In this document: positions 1 to 9,012 of the stretch, piece by piece
How the letters are laid out: each line of letters starts with the position of its first letter
Position numbering within the stretch: position 1 is the first letter of the stretch
Assembly (NCBI GenBank): GCA_045537285.1
Contig: JAZSPC010000046.1
Location: 1 to 49,008, forward strand
DNA from: HGM13634 sp045537285
Lineage (GTDB): Bacteria; Bacillota; Clostridia; TANB77; CAG-508
Direction: 5' to 3'
DNA length: 49,008 bases
Notes under the pieces: generated by a model
The model's database searches: none
Told to the model about the DNA's origin: nothing
What the model saw: only the letters and a program-made list of their open reading frames with translations
Translations under genes and position numbers: made by a program

Positions 1-1520
1 TAGAATTAAAAAGAGATGCTAATGCACAAGTAGTTTTAAATTTATTATACAAATTTACACAAATGCAAATTACTTTTGGTATTATAATGCTTGCATTAGT
101 AAATGGTGAACCAAAAATATTAACATTAAGACAATGTTTGCAATATTATATAGAACATAGAAAAGATGTTATTTTAAGAAGAACACAATTTGATTTAGAT
201 AAAGCTTTAGCTAGAGCTCATATTTTAGAAGGATTAAAAATAGCATTAGATAATATTGATGAGGTTATTGAAATTATTAGAAATTCATATGATGATGCAA
301 AAGAAAGATTAATGAAAAGATTTGGATTATCTGATATTCAAGCACAATCAATATTAGATATGAGATTAAAAACATTATCTGGATTGCAAAGAGAAAAAAT
401 AGATAATGAATATGACGAATTGATGAAATTAATTGCATACTTAAAAGATGTTTTAGGTAGTGAAAAATTAGTTTTCGATATTATCAAAAAAGAATTAATA
501 GAAGTAAAAGAAAAATTTGGAGATAGTAGAAAAACTAAAATAGTAGCTGCTGAAGGCGAATTTGAAATAGAAGACTTAATAAAAGAAGAACAAACAGTTA
601 TCACATTATCTCATTTTGGATATATTAAAAGAATGCCAATAGATACATATAAGAGCCAAAAAAGAGGTGGAAAAGGAATAACAGGAATGGCAACAAGAGA
701 AGAAGACTTTGTAAAACAAATATTTACAGCTTCAACTCATGACACATTATTATTCTTCACAAATCAAGGAAAAGTATATAGATTAAGAGGATACGAAATA
801 CCAGAAGCAGGAAGAACTGCAAAAGGAACAGCGATAGTTAATCTATTAAGCCTAGGTAGAGGAGAAAAAATATCAGCAGTTATAACACTTTCTAACTTTG
901 CAGAAGGAAAATACCTATTAATGGGAACTAAGAAAGGTATGATTAAGAAAACACCATTATTAGAATATGATACTGTTAGAAAATCTGGACTTCAAGCAAT
1001 AACATTAAAAGAAGATGATGAATTAATAGATGTTAGAATGACAGATGGACAAGACAATGTGGTGTTAGTTACTCGTCAAGGTTTATGTATTACATTTGAA
1101 GAAAAAGATGTAAGACCAATAGGAAGAACTGGTCAAGGTGTAATAGGAATTAAACTAAATGATGGTGATGATGTAATTGGAATGGAACCAATTGTGGTTG
1201 GAAGCAAAGCAACATTACTTGCAATTACTGAAAATGGTTTCGGAAAGAGAACCGAACTTGATGAATATAGAGTACAAACAAGAGGTGGAAAAGGAGTTAT
1301 AACATATAAAACAACTCCAAAAACAGGTGAAATTGTTGGAATAAGAATTGCAACAGACGATCAAGATGTAATGCTTATAACAAATACAGGAACAATAATA
1401 AGAATAAATGTAAAAGATATAAGTGTTCTAGGAAGAGCAACACAAGGTGTTACCTTAATGAGAACAAACGGGGATTGTAAAGTTGTAAGTATTGAAACAA
1501 TTGAATCAGAAGAAGAATAA
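1..1520 (+). CDS. gyrA: DNA gyrase subunit A, 3' part
   Basis: The frame is open from the first base, so the gene starts outside the window and its catalytic tyrosine is not visible. What is seen is the end of the breakage-reunion domain with its long coiled-coil tower region (about nt 60-540), then the C-terminal beta-pinwheel DNA-wrapping domain (about nt 560-1500). A GyrA-box variant QKRGGKG lies at nt 657-677, which favours GyrA over ParC. Repeated G-x-x-I/V blades and an acidic tail (ESEEE) fit the family. GyrA works with GyrB to introduce negative supercoils using ATP. No in-frame CGG codon is present. A strong terminator follows directly. Confidence 0.97.
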   Translation, partial: ELKRDANAQVVLNLLYKFTQMQITFGIIMLALVNGEPKILTLRQCLQYYIEHRKDVILRRTQFDLDKALARAHILEGLKIALDNIDEVIEIIRNSYDDAKERLMKRFGLSDIQAQSILDMRLKTLSGLQREKIDNEYDELMKLIAYLKDVLGSEKLVFDIIKKELIEVKEKFGDSRKTKIVAAEGEFEIEDLIKEEQTVITLSHFGYIKRMPIDTYKSQKRGGKGITGMATREEDFVKQIFTASTHDTLLFFTNQGKVYRLRGYEIPEAGRTAKGTAIVNLLSLGRGEKISAVITLSNFAEGKYLLMGTKKGMIKKTPLLEYDTVRKSGLQAITLKEDDELIDVRMTDGQDNVVLVTRQGLCITFEEKDVRPIGRTGQGVIGIKLNDGDDVIGMEPIVVGSKATLLAITENGFGKRTELDEYRVQTRGGKGVITYKTTPKTGEIVGIRIATDDQDVMLITNTGTIIRINVKDISVLGRATQGVTLMRTNGDCKVVSIETIESEEE

Positions 1521-1530
1521 AATATAAAAT

Positions 1531-1560
1531 AAAAATCAGCACATAATGTGCTGATTTTTT
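1531..1560. terminator. Rho-independent terminator, probably bidirectional
   Basis: Perfect stem AAATCAGCACA / TGTGCTGATTT with a short loop, flanked by A and T runs, between gyrA and the convergent dnaI-like gene. Confidence 0.9.
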
Positions 1561-1581
1561 ATATTTTAAAATTATTATTTA

Positions 1582-2571
1582 TTACTTCTTATATCTTAAA
1601 TCTTCCCCATAAAATCTACAAATATTATAATAACCAACAAGTCTTGAAAAAATTCTTTCATCATAAGTTTTAAATAAATGATTTAAACTTAAATTTGTAG
1701 AAATTATTGTTTTGGTTACATGATTATTTTGATTTAAAAGTCTAGTATTTAAAATATTAAATAATTCAGAAAATTTCATATTATTTGAACTTTCAGTTCC
1801 TAAATCATCTATTATTAATAAATCTACATTTAATAAATCATTATAATTAAATTCATTATTTTTTCCAAATCTATAATCTAATATAGAATCTAGCATTACA
1901 GGTGCTGTTTGGTACAAAACAGTTTTTCCTTGTTTTAATAATTCATTAGCTATACAGTTTGTTAAAAATGTTTTTCCAAGCCCAGTATTTCCTGTAAATA
2001 ATAAATTTTTTTCTTGGGAATCATCAAAATTTTCAATAAAATTTTGAGCAATATCTTTAATTTTTTCTAAATTTTCTTTGGGAGATATATTTGAATTATA
2101 TTTTTTTTCATCTGTTTCATTAGAAAATAAATTAATATTAAAATTATCAAAATTTTCTGTTTCTAAACTAGATATATTTGATTTATTATATTGTACATCA
2201 AGTAATTTTTGTTTTAAACAAGTACACATAGTAGAATTATTATCGATTAAATATCCTGTATCATTACATGATTTACAATAATAATCAGGTTTAAAAAATT
2301 CTTCATTAATTTTTAATTTATTTAATAATTCTTGTTTTTCTTTTTTTAAGTTTTCTAATTCTAAATTTAATTTTTCTAATTTATCAGAATTCTTATTTAA
2401 TAATATAGTTTTAGAAATTTCTATTGAAATTCTATTTATTTTATCATTAATATTTGAAACATCTGGATTTTTTAAATAGAATTTATTTAATTTATTTTCT
2501 AAATCTAATTCTGCTTGTAATCTTTTTTTATCATATTCACTTAATAACATTTTTAAATTAGAGTTACTCAA
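1582..2571 (-). CDS. DnaI/DnaC-like replicative helicase loader
   Basis: A 329-residue AAA+ ATPase. An N-terminal coiled-coil region (residues 1-95) is followed by a zinc-binding cluster CKSCNDTGY...CTC, a Walker A motif GNTGLGKT near residue 193, and a Walker B motif LLIIDDLGTE near residue 253. This is the domain order of Firmicutes DnaI/DnaC loaders that place the hexameric helicase on the origin. Translation probably starts at a TTG with a GGAGG site seven bases upstream. The gene lies directly downstream of dnaD and shares its promoter. The prophage has no loader of its own, so this host protein is a plausible partner for the phage initiator at 12754. Confidence 0.9.
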   Translation of the reverse strand: MSNSNLKMLLSEYDKKRLQAELDLENKLNKFYLKNPDVSNINDKINRISIEISKTILLNKNSDKLEKLNLELENLKKEKQELLNKLKINEEFFKPDYYCKSCNDTGYLIDNNSTMCTCLKQKLLDVQYNKSNISSLETENFDNFNINLFSNETDEKKYNSNISPKENLEKIKDIAQNFIENFDDSQEKNLLFTGNTGLGKTFLTNCIANELLKQGKTVLYQTAPVMLDSILDYRFGKNNEFNYNDLLNVDLLIIDDLGTESSNNMKFSELFNILNTRLLNQNNHVTKTIISTNLSLNHLFKTYDERIFSRLVGYYNICRFYGEDLRYKK

Positions 2572-2585
2572 AGCAAAACCTCCAT

Positions 2586-3548
2586 TTACTTATTTGCATA
2601 GAATTTATCGAAATTATCAATATTTCTTTGGTCATAATTTTGATAACTAGTTTTCTTTTCTAATTCTTTTATTTGATTTGTTTTATTTTTAAATTCTAAT
2701 AAATAATTTTTAACATCATCGGAATTTAATAATTTTCTATCGTGCCAATCTGTAATTATTTTATCTATATAATCAAAATTAGGATTTGATTTTGATGTGG
2801 TTTTCTTTAAGGCTAAATCTATTACTTCTAAATTATATTTATACTCTTGTAACCATTTTTCAATATATGCTTCTTCATATTGAGTAAGGTTTCTAGTTAA
2901 TCCTAATTTTTTAGATATACTTTTCTTGGTTTTTTTAATTTTTTCGTTATTTTCATCATATTCTTCTAAGTCTGAAAAAGTCTTTATATTATTTCCATGC
3001 CATGCATCTGCAACAGCTTTTACATAGTTTTTATGAAGAGCTGATTTTTCAAAACAATACCTAAATAGAGAAATCATAACTTCTTCATCAAATTCGTATT
3101 TTTTAAACCACAAATCTATATCACTATACCATGATGGAGACATGATTCCTTGGAAGAACATACTATTTATTGCTTCAATTGCATTTGAACGAGATTTATC
3201 TTTTTCCATATTTTGAACAGTTTCTTTTGAGACTGTAAGTTTTGGAGAATATAGTTTGTTTAATTCAATTTCTTGAATATTGTTTACTATATATCCAGTA
3301 CCCTTTTTAGTAATAACCTCAGTTTCTTCCCAGTATTTTATAGCTTCTTGAATTATATTTAAAGGCACAGCTATTTTTTTAGATAAATCATTTAATCTTA
3401 TATCTTTATTATATTTAGATAAAAATAGCATATATAAATATACTTTTATATAATCACCGGGTGCTTCTGATAAATATTCTGTTATGAAAACATCTGGCAA
3501 GTTTGTACTAGAAAAAAGCATAGATAAATCGTTTTGTTCTAACTTCAT
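2586..3548 (-). CDS. dnaD: DnaD-like primosome protein
   Basis: About 320 residues. The start was placed at the ATG after a GGAGGG site (3548); an in-frame ATG 15 bases upstream overlaps that site. The N-terminal part is a winged helix (DVFITEYLSEAPGDYIKVYL region) and the middle and C-terminal parts carry two DnaD/DnaB2-type helical domains, around residues 120-195 and 220-285. DnaD proteins bridge origin-bound factors and the helicase loader during replication initiation and restart. The C-terminus ends in YQNYDQRNIDNFDKFYAN, which the prophage initiator at 12754 copies closely. A promoter lies just upstream and dnaI follows. Confidence 0.88.
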   Translation of the reverse strand: MKLEQNDLSMLFSSTNLPDVFITEYLSEAPGDYIKVYLYMLFLSKYNKDIRLNDLSKKIAVPLNIIQEAIKYWEETEVITKKGTGYIVNNIQEIELNKLYSPKLTVSKETVQNMEKDKSRSNAIEAINSMFFQGIMSPSWYSDIDLWFKKYEFDEEVMISLFRYCFEKSALHKNYVKAVADAWHGNNIKTFSDLEEYDENNEKIKKTKKSISKKLGLTRNLTQYEEAYIEKWLQEYKYNLEVIDLALKKTTSKSNPNFDYIDKIITDWHDRKLLNSDDVKNYLLEFKNKTNQIKELEKKTSYQNYDQRNIDNFDKFYANK

Positions 3549-3577
3549 TTGGAATCCCTCCATAAATATTTGGATAA

Positions 3578-3606
3578 ATTATATCATTTTTTGACACTTA
3601 TTACAA
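3578..3606 (-). promoter_or_regulatory. Sigma-A type promoter for dnaD-dnaI
   Basis: On the minus strand, TTGTAA (3606-3601), a 17-base spacer, then a perfect TATAAT (3583-3578), about 30 bases before the dnaD start. This separates dnaD-dnaI from the secretion cluster upstream. Confidence 0.75.
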
Positions 3607-3647
3607 TAATAAAACAATATTTTGTTATATAAGAAAAATATGGAAAA

Positions 3648-3929
3648 TTATTTATTATATAAATATAATTTTGGTTTTAAAAAGTATTTAAATATATAAA
3701 TTAAAACAAGAAAAACATTTTCACTATTTAATCCAACAATACTTAGCAGAAGAATGGGGAAGCATAAAGAAACACAAACAAAAATAATAATATTTGTATC
3801 ATTAAAAATTAAATTGCATATACAAAAAACAAATAAATCAAAAATAATATTTATAATAATTGTAAAATAATCAAAGACACCAAATAGTTTTGATTTGAAA
3901 TCATAATTTTTTGGAAAAATAAATTTCAT
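3648..3929 (-). CDS. PrgI/VirB3-like type IV secretion membrane protein
   Basis: A 93-residue protein with two hydrophobic helices and a short N-terminal segment (FIPKNYDFKSKLFGVFDY region). That segment resembles PrgI-family proteins found beside VirB4 ATPases in Gram-positive conjugation systems. A GGAGG site lies before the ATG. It ends the secretion cluster in this window; no VirB4 gene follows, since dnaD comes next. The family call rests on length, topology and position, so it is moderate. Confidence 0.55.
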   Translation of the reverse strand: MKFIFPKNYDFKSKLFGVFDYFTIIINIIFDLFVFCICNLIFNDTNIIIFVCVSLCFPILLLSIVGLNSENVFLVLIYIFKYFLKPKLYLYNK

Positions 3930-3938
3930 TTTGCCTCC

Positions 3939-4814
3939 TTATTTCATAATCATACCCTTAAAACTACCTAATCCCATACTAACATCAGAGCTAATTCCTC
4001 CAAGAATTTCCCTTACATATGTATTTGCTTTTATTAATATCAAAACAGCTCCAATTAAAATGAATTTTGAGAAAGTATTGTTTGTTTTAAAATCCAAAGA
4101 GAAAATAAATAAGAGAATAATTGCAACAAAAACTTGGACTAGCATTAAAGAAAAGAAAGATTTAAACCATGATTTAAATAAAATAGATGTACTTTTGTTA
4201 CATAAAGAAAGAATTGCAAAGGGAGAAATAAATACAAATACTTTAATTAAAACATATCGTACCGCATAAGTTATTACTAAATTTAATAATCCCACAGAAA
4301 TTATAGATTTAATAATTCCATCCAAAGAAAATATTTCTAAACTTTCTTGGGCAGAAATTACTGAATTTAATTCTTTAATTAATTCGGCAAAACAAATTGG
4401 ATTTTTATATAAATTTTCTCCGATTTGCCTTATACTGCTAGAAATAATGGAAATTAAATCAATTATTTCTTGACAAATAAATAAAGAAAAATTCATGCAA
4501 ATGGTATAAATAATTAATTTTAATATAAATTGTGCAGGCCTTTCTACTTGTGTTACACCCAAGTGAGAGAGAAGAAGTTTAAAAGTATAGTAAAGTATAT
4601 ATCCAAAAACTAATGCATTTGCAATTAATAATATTCCAGATTTAGAAGAAGAACCAAAGATATTTGAAAAGTATTTGTCAGTTAAAATATCTGTACTAAT
4701 AAAAGTAAAATCATCTAAAACACTATAAATTGAATTATCTATTGATGAAAATATTTTATAAAACATTTCATTTATGGTAGATGAAATAATAGAAGAAATT
4801 TGAGAAGAATCCAA
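3939..4814 (-). CDS. VirB6/TrbL-like inner-membrane channel protein
   Basis: A 291-residue polytopic membrane protein with about six hydrophobic segments after residue 60. It has a motif block around AVRYVLIKVFVFISPFAIL and a glycine-rich end (GGISSDVSMGLGSF) typical of VirB6/TrbL proteins, which form the inner-membrane platform of type IV secretion channels. It starts at a TTG with AGGAGG seven bases upstream. It is tightly packed between the pilin-like and PrgI-like genes, so the three are probably co-transcribed with the coupling protein upstream. Confidence 0.7.
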   Translation of the reverse strand: MDSSQISSIISSTINEMFYKIFSSIDNSIYSVLDDFTFISTDILTDKYFSNIFGSSSKSGILLIANALVFGYILYYTFKLLLSHLGVTQVERPAQFILKLIIYTICMNFSLFICQEIIDLISIISSSIRQIGENLYKNPICFAELIKELNSVISAQESLEIFSLDGIIKSIISVGLLNLVITYAVRYVLIKVFVFISPFAILSLCNKSTSILFKSWFKSFFSLMLVQVFVAIILLFIFSLDFKTNNTFSKFILIGAVLILIKANTYVREILGGISSDVSMGLGSFKGMIMK

Positions 4815-4832
4815 AAGAAAACCTCCTTAAAT

Positions 4833-5162
4833 TTAGCCGACAAGGCCTTCAATTGCAGATAAAATTAAATCTAAAAGAAGAATAAAAGCATATGAGAAAA
4901 GAGAACCTCGAATAATATTTTTTCCAATCCTAATTTTTTCTTCATCTCCAAAACTAAATTTTTTCATAAAAATACCAGTTCCGACAGCAACAGCAGCCGC
5001 AGGAGTGGCAAGTTTTAAAAGCCAAGATTCTATGCTTTCAAAGGCCTTTGTAAGTTTAGATATAAGTTTTGGGTATGCTGCATAAGAAAAAGTAGTAAAA
5101 CAAAAATAGAATATAATAAATAAAATTAAAAAATATAAAATAAAGAATTTTTTTCTGTTCAT
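4833..5162 (-). CDS. VirB2/TrbC-like small membrane (pilin-type) protein
   Basis: A 109-residue protein with an N-terminal signal-like hydrophobic segment (residues 5-27, possible cut after an A-Y-A run), then two hydrophobic helices (about 45-65 and 85-105). This topology matches VirB2-type pilins or their Gram-positive counterparts. An AGGAGG site precedes the ATG. It lies directly downstream of the interrupted coupling-protein gene in the same direction. Confidence 0.6.
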   Translation of the reverse strand: MNRKKFFILYFLILFIIFYFCFTTFSYAAYPKLISKLTKAFESIESWLLKLATPAAAVAVGTGIFMKKFSFGDEEKIRIGKNIIRGSLFSYAFILLLDLILSAIEGLVG

Positions 5163-5175
5163 AAAACCTCCTAAA

Positions 5176-6184
5176 TTAATTAATATTTTTAAAATATGGA
5201 ATCATTTTTAGTTTTTGTGGTGGTAAAATAGAATTCCCAGTGGAAATAAAAGCCAAGCAAGAAAATATTTCTAATTTTTGAGTAAAAAAATTAGTATCAT
5301 AAATAAAATCAAATTGAGAATAACTATTAATACTTTCAGATAAATTTGAATCTATGGAATTAAATTTTTTTGTAATAATATTAAAATTAGTTGTTTTTGC
5401 ATTTTCGGAAATTGTTTTAGAAATTTTTGTTTTTTCTTCTTTACCAAGTTGCTTTTGAGCATCTTCTATTGTAAAAATATCGTCAGTTCTAAACCAAAAT
5501 TTATTAACTAAATTTTGAATAATTGTTTTTGTGGTATTTTGATTATCTAAACTATTTAAAAGAGAAGTATAACTTTGTGTTGTAACAATATTAATACATT
5601 TTGCTTCTCGACTTTGAGCAAAAAAATCTGCATCTGTTGATGTTACATATTCGTGGAATTCATCAGAAATAAATGCTACACTTCTAAAAGAATTATTTTT
5701 AGAATACGAAAGTCTACTCATAACCTCTGTTTGAAAATCTAACTTTAAATATGCTGCAATGATTTTAGATAAATTTTTAAATTCCGCTAAATTCATATTT
5801 AAAACTAATATTTGACCTTGTGAAATTAAATTTCTAAAACCCTTAAAATTAATTTCATTTTTAGGTGGACAAAATACTTTTTGAATTTGATAATCAGAAA
5901 CAAAACATCCAGTAATTCTAGTAATTTCAGATTTTAAAATTGCCATAGTTCTTGAATCTAATTTTAAAAATTCTTTTTCAAAAAATTCTATAGAGCTTAA
6001 AAGATTAAAACAGTCTTCTTTGGAAAGTTTTCCAGCTAAAAACAAATTCCTTAAATACACAATTTTGGAAGAATAATAATCGGGTATAGTTATTAATTTA
6101 TGAAGCTCTACAAAAGTAACATATCCATTATTATATAATCTACAAAGCTTTATGCATTCTGTTAAAATCTGTTCAGCTTTATCT
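5176..6184 (-). pseudogene. VirD4/TraG-type coupling protein, C-terminal half cut off by the prophage
   Basis: The frame runs on into the integrase gene to 6297, but host sequence begins only at the core repeat (6184). The fragment holds the C-terminal part of a type IV coupling ATPase: a Walker B-like segment with SDEFHEYVT, the QSREAKCINIVTTQS motif (the conserved coupling-protein Q/arginine region), and a tail of about 100 residues. The N-terminal half with Walker A lies at 46432-47150. Joining the halves over the 15-bp core gives ...QYWLDKAEQILTECIK... in a single frame. The gene is therefore silenced while the prophage is resident, and restored on precise excision. Confidence 0.88.
6170..6184. 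other. attL core
   Basis: TGTTCAGCTTTATCT, identical to 46432-46446. Host DNA lies to the left and phage DNA to the right, including the arm GATGATGTATACAA (6193-6206), which is the inverse of the arm beside attR. Confidence 0.9.
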
Positions 6185-6214
6185 GGACACCGATGATGTA
6201 TACAATAGGCAAAA

Positions 6215-7754
6215 CTAAGAGCCTCTAAGTTTTGGTAAAACCCATAATTCAAAAGAGTTAGTGCGTTCTTCTGTTTTTTCATAATATACTTTATCAATAA
6301 CAGTTTTTAATAGTTTATTTTTAAATTCTATATCAGTAGATTCTTTGTATTGTTGTAACACAGATTTTACTGTTGGAATAAAATTATTTCTTTCATATTC
6401 TGCTTTTTCAAATTCAAGTAATTCGTTTTTTAATAAATCAATTTCTTTTTCTATTTTAGATATATTAGAAATTATTTTTTCATTTCTTTCTATAAATGTT
6501 TCTTTATTATAAGTTCCATCTTCAAACAAATCATAAATACGTTCTTGTTTTTTCTTAAAAGAATCTAGTTGGGTTTTTTTAGAATTTAATAATTCTTGTT
6601 TTAATTCTAATACATTGTTAGAAGAATTAGATTTATTTAAGTTTTTATTTTGCAACCAACTTTCTAAGAATAATAATATTTTATTTTCTACATCTTCTAA
6701 AAAGATACTTATATTTTTACAATCACGAGAATAACAGAATAATCTATTTTTTCCTCTTGTTTTTGCCTTTCTTATTTTCTTGCCACATAATTTGCAATAA
6801 ACAATACCAGAAAGTGGATTTGTTAAAGCATAGTTTTTATTAAGTGGAGAAACATCTCTAACTTTTCTTAATTCAGCAGCTTTTTTAAAAGTTTCTTCTG
6901 ATATAATAGGTTCATGTAATCCTTTTACACAAACAAATTCTTTTATTTGTCCGTGATTCATATGTCTGCCAGCACATATCTGCCCATCTTTCATTTGTTT
7001 AGTTGTAACACGTTCATTAAAAAGAATGTTCCCACAATAAGTAGGATTTCTTAATATTTCACGCACACCACTAACACTCCAAATATCATTTTTTGGAGGT
7101 TTAGCAGAGATAGAGTTTAAATAATCGCATATTTCTAATGGCCTTTTTAGTTCTTGTGTAAACATATCAAATATAATTTTAACAATATTAGCTTGTTCTT
7201 GATTAATTTCTAAGCTATAACCCTTTTGTTTATCTAATTTTATTTTGTTATATCCATATGGAGCACGACTACCAACAAATTTGCCTTCTTTTGCAGAAGA
7301 AAGTCTACCATTTTGTAATCTTCTATTAATTACTTTGTATTCTCTCCTAGACATAAATAAACCAAATTCAAAATATTCTTGGTCAAATTCATTAGAAGGA
7401 TCATATGTTTTCATAGGTGTTATAATCTTTGTATTAGAGAATTGAAATGTATTAGCAATAATTCCGTTGGTCTGTTGTATTTCCACGAGCAAGACGTTCT
7501 ACTTCAACAACAAATCCACCGACATATATACCTTGTTCAACTAAACTTAAAACTTGTTGAATAACAGGACGAGAAGCAATACTTTCTCCTGATACAATTT
7601 CTCTATATATAGTAACTTGATTATCTAATATACCCATCTTTCTATACAGTTCAGTAAGTATATTTTCGTGCCTTAATAATGTTTCTCCTTCGCCGTGCAT
7701 TTCAGCTTCTATATCTTTACGTGATTTTCTTAAATACATAAAGTATTTATCCAT
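6215..7754 (-). CDS. int: Large serine integrase, needs a +1 shift at CGG
   Basis: Catalyses site-specific integration and excision. It begins at the ATG at 7754 after GGAGG. The catalytic domain has the nucleophile serine in YLRKSRKD and continues to VERLARGNTTDQ. The frame is then shifted by one extra C in an in-frame CGG (plus-strand 7464-7466). Without the C, reading resumes as GIIANTFQFSNTKIITP, followed by the recombinase domain, a zinc ribbon (CKLCGKK...CYSRDC) and a C-terminal coiled coil. Unshifted translation stops four codons after the shift point, leaving about 100 residues. The gene ends 31 bases from the attL core, as usual for this family. A normal base error is possible, but seven similar CGG sites elsewhere argue for +1 decoding. 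Confidence 0.9.
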
Positions 7755-7768
7755 AAAAAATAACCTCC

Positions 7769-7833
7769 ATTTCAAAAATCCACTTGAAATAAAGGCATAA
7801 TTAATATATAATAATCATACAAATTCATTTCAA
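7769..7833 (-). promoter_or_regulatory. Integrase promoter and leader dyads
   Basis: On the minus strand, TTGAAA (7833-7828), 17 bases, TATATA (7810-7805). The -35 lies within the palindrome CATTTCAAATG. A second dyad, ATTTCAA / TTGAAAT (7769-7775 and 7784-7790), folds just before the integrase ribosome site and could act as an operator or a leader hairpin. Confidence 0.5.
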
Positions 7834-7849
7834 ATGAGTTTATTGATAA

Positions 7850-7893
7850 AGGAATGTGGAAGTCGCCAAACTTTAAAACACATTTCCTTTTTT
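7850..7893. terminator. Hairpin between repressor and integrase genes
   Basis: AAGGAATGTG pairs with CACATTTCCTT (one bulge) across a loop of about 20 bases. The T run is on the plus strand, so it terminates best rightward, but it could also separate the repressor transcript from the integrase promoter. Confidence 0.5.
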
Positions 7894-7895
7894 TA

Positions 7896-8546
7896 TTATT
7901 TAAAATCTCTTTCTATTAATCTTTTTACAATACCAACTATTTTAACTGGTTTTGTTTCTATTTCTTCCTTAGTAAAAGCAATATCTTCATAATAAGGCTC
8001 TTGCGTTTCTGGATTTATTCTTCTATTTAATGGCATAAGTTTAATACCATTATCTAATATTCTTATCTTTTTAACAGTTGCTTCATCTCCGTTTATAAGA
8101 ACAACAGCAATATCTCCGTCTTTTGCAAAGTCTTGTTTCTTAACAGCTACTATATCTCCATCCCATAATGTTTCAAACATAGAATTGCCTTTTATTCGTA
8201 GTGCAAAAAAATCTCCTGTTTTAGCAAGTTCTTCTTTTATATCAATAGTACCTTCCCAGTTTTCTTGTGCTAAATAATCATATCCAGCTTTTACTGTACC
8301 AAGAAGCGGTATAGATACAACAGGATTACCAAATTCATCTTTTTTATCATCTAAACACATTAAATAAGACGGTGTTACACCAAAATATATAGCTAATTTT
8401 TCGATTGAACTTCTTTTTAAATTCTCAACTAGTCCTTTTTCATATTTCATTATTGTAGCTTTTGCTACACCTAATACGTTACCAACTTCTTCTTGTGTAA
8501 CTCCTTTTTTTAACCTTAATTCTTTTAATCTATCTCCCATATTCAT
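7896..8546 (-). CDS. CI-like phage repressor (HTH plus S24 peptidase)
   Basis: A 216-residue protein. An N-terminal XRE helix-turn-helix (residues 6-60, VTQEEVGNVLGVAKATIMKYE) is followed by a LexA/CI-type S24 self-cleaving domain. The likely cut site is Ala-Gly in TVKAGYD, the catalytic serine is in GNSMFE, and the lysine is in DEATVKKI. Such repressors hold lysogeny and are cut after RecA activation. It is divergent from the Cro-like gene, and its own promoter spacer contains one of the operator-like dyads. It starts at ATG 8546, with AAGGAG ten bases upstream. Confidence 0.92.
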   Translation of the reverse strand: MNMGDRLKELRLKKGVTQEEVGNVLGVAKATIMKYEKGLVENLKRSSIEKLAIYFGVTPSYLMCLDDKKDEFGNPVVSIPLLGTVKAGYDYLAQENWEGTIDIKEELAKTGDFFALRIKGNSMFETLWDGDIVAVKKQDFAKDGDIAVVLINGDEATVKKIRILDNGIKLMPLNRRINPETQEPYYEDIAFTKEEIETKPVKIVGIVKRLIERDFK

Positions 8547-8583
8547 AATAAAAATGCTCCTTAAAGATAAATATCATAACTTA

Positions 8584-8612
8584 ATAATAACATTAAAAGT
8601 TACTAAAATCAA
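8584..8612 (-). promoter_or_regulatory. Repressor promoter (PRM-like)
   Basis: On the minus strand, TTGATT (8612-8607), a 17-base spacer, TATTAT (8589-8584). The operator-like dyad 8587-8603 fills the spacer, so bound repressor or Cro would block it. Confidence 0.65.
8587..8603. promoter_or_regulatory. Operator-like dyad 1
   Basis: ATAACATTAAAAGTTAC; its reverse complement fits the shared pattern RTAACTT-N3-AAGTTAY with one change. Confidence 0.55.
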
Positions 8613-8669
8613 GATGTTTATGCGAAATTTGTAAAAAAGTTTTAAAAAAATTTAAAAATTTTTAAAAAA

Positions 8670-8686
8670 ATAACTTGACAAGTTAT
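8670..8686. promoter_or_regulatory. Operator-like dyad 2
   Basis: ATAACTTGACAAGTTAT, a near-perfect palindrome containing the -35 box TTGACA of the rightward promoter. Confidence 0.7.
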
Positions 8687-8703
8687 TTTACTAATGATAA
8701 TAT
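8675..8703 (+). promoter_or_regulatory. Early rightward promoter (PR-like)
   Basis: TTGACA (8675-8680), 17 bases, TAATAT (8698-8703). It lies between operator dyads 2 and 3 and leads into the Cro-like gene. Confidence 0.75.
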
Positions 8704-8707
8704 ACTA

Positions 8708-8724
8708 GTAACTTAATAAGTTAC
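8708..8724. promoter_or_regulatory. Operator-like dyad 3
   Basis: GTAACTTAATAAGTTAC, the best palindrome of the set, just after the -10 box of the rightward promoter. Confidence 0.7.
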
Positions 8725-8748
8725 AAAAAGAGAGGGGATGAAAAAGTT

Positions 8749-8961
8749 ATGGATAAGTTAGCATTAAAAGCTAAAATGATTATGAATAATGATATAGGAA
8801 CAAGATTGGCAGAAGCCTTAGGTATATCCGAAACAACATTATCTTCTAAAATCAACGAAAAAACGGAATTTACTAGAAGTGAAATAGCAAAAATAAAAGA
8901 AAGATATAATTTAAGTGCAGAAGATATAGACAGAATTTTTTTTGACCTACAAGTAACTTAA
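8749..8961 (+). CDS. Cro-like regulator
   Basis: A 70-residue helix-turn-helix protein (turn region around LAEALGISETTLSSKINEK), divergent from the CI-like repressor. Size, position and the flanking 17-bp dyads fit a Cro-type or DUF739-type regulator that shifts the switch towards lytic growth. AGAGGGG precedes the ATG. Confidence 0.75.
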   Translation: MDKLALKAKMIMNNDIGTRLAEALGISETTLSSKINEKTEFTRSEIAKIKERYNLSAEDIDRIFFDLQVT

Positions 8962-8969
8962 AACGTTAC
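8953..8969. promoter_or_regulatory. Operator-like dyad 4 at the end of the Cro-like gene
   Basis: GTAACTTAAAACGTTAC overlaps the Cro-like stop codon and matches dyad 3 at both ends. It could allow looping with dyads 1-3. Confidence 0.5.
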
Positions 8970-9012
8970 AAAACAAAAATTTTAAAAAAAATTCAAAAAA
9001 CATTTGACAAAA

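Noticed and set aside
6185..6297. In-frame CGG (minus strand, plus-strand 6190-6192) in the extended coupling-protein frame
   Set aside because: This part of the open frame is phage arm and integrase sequence in another frame, not coupling-protein coding sequence.
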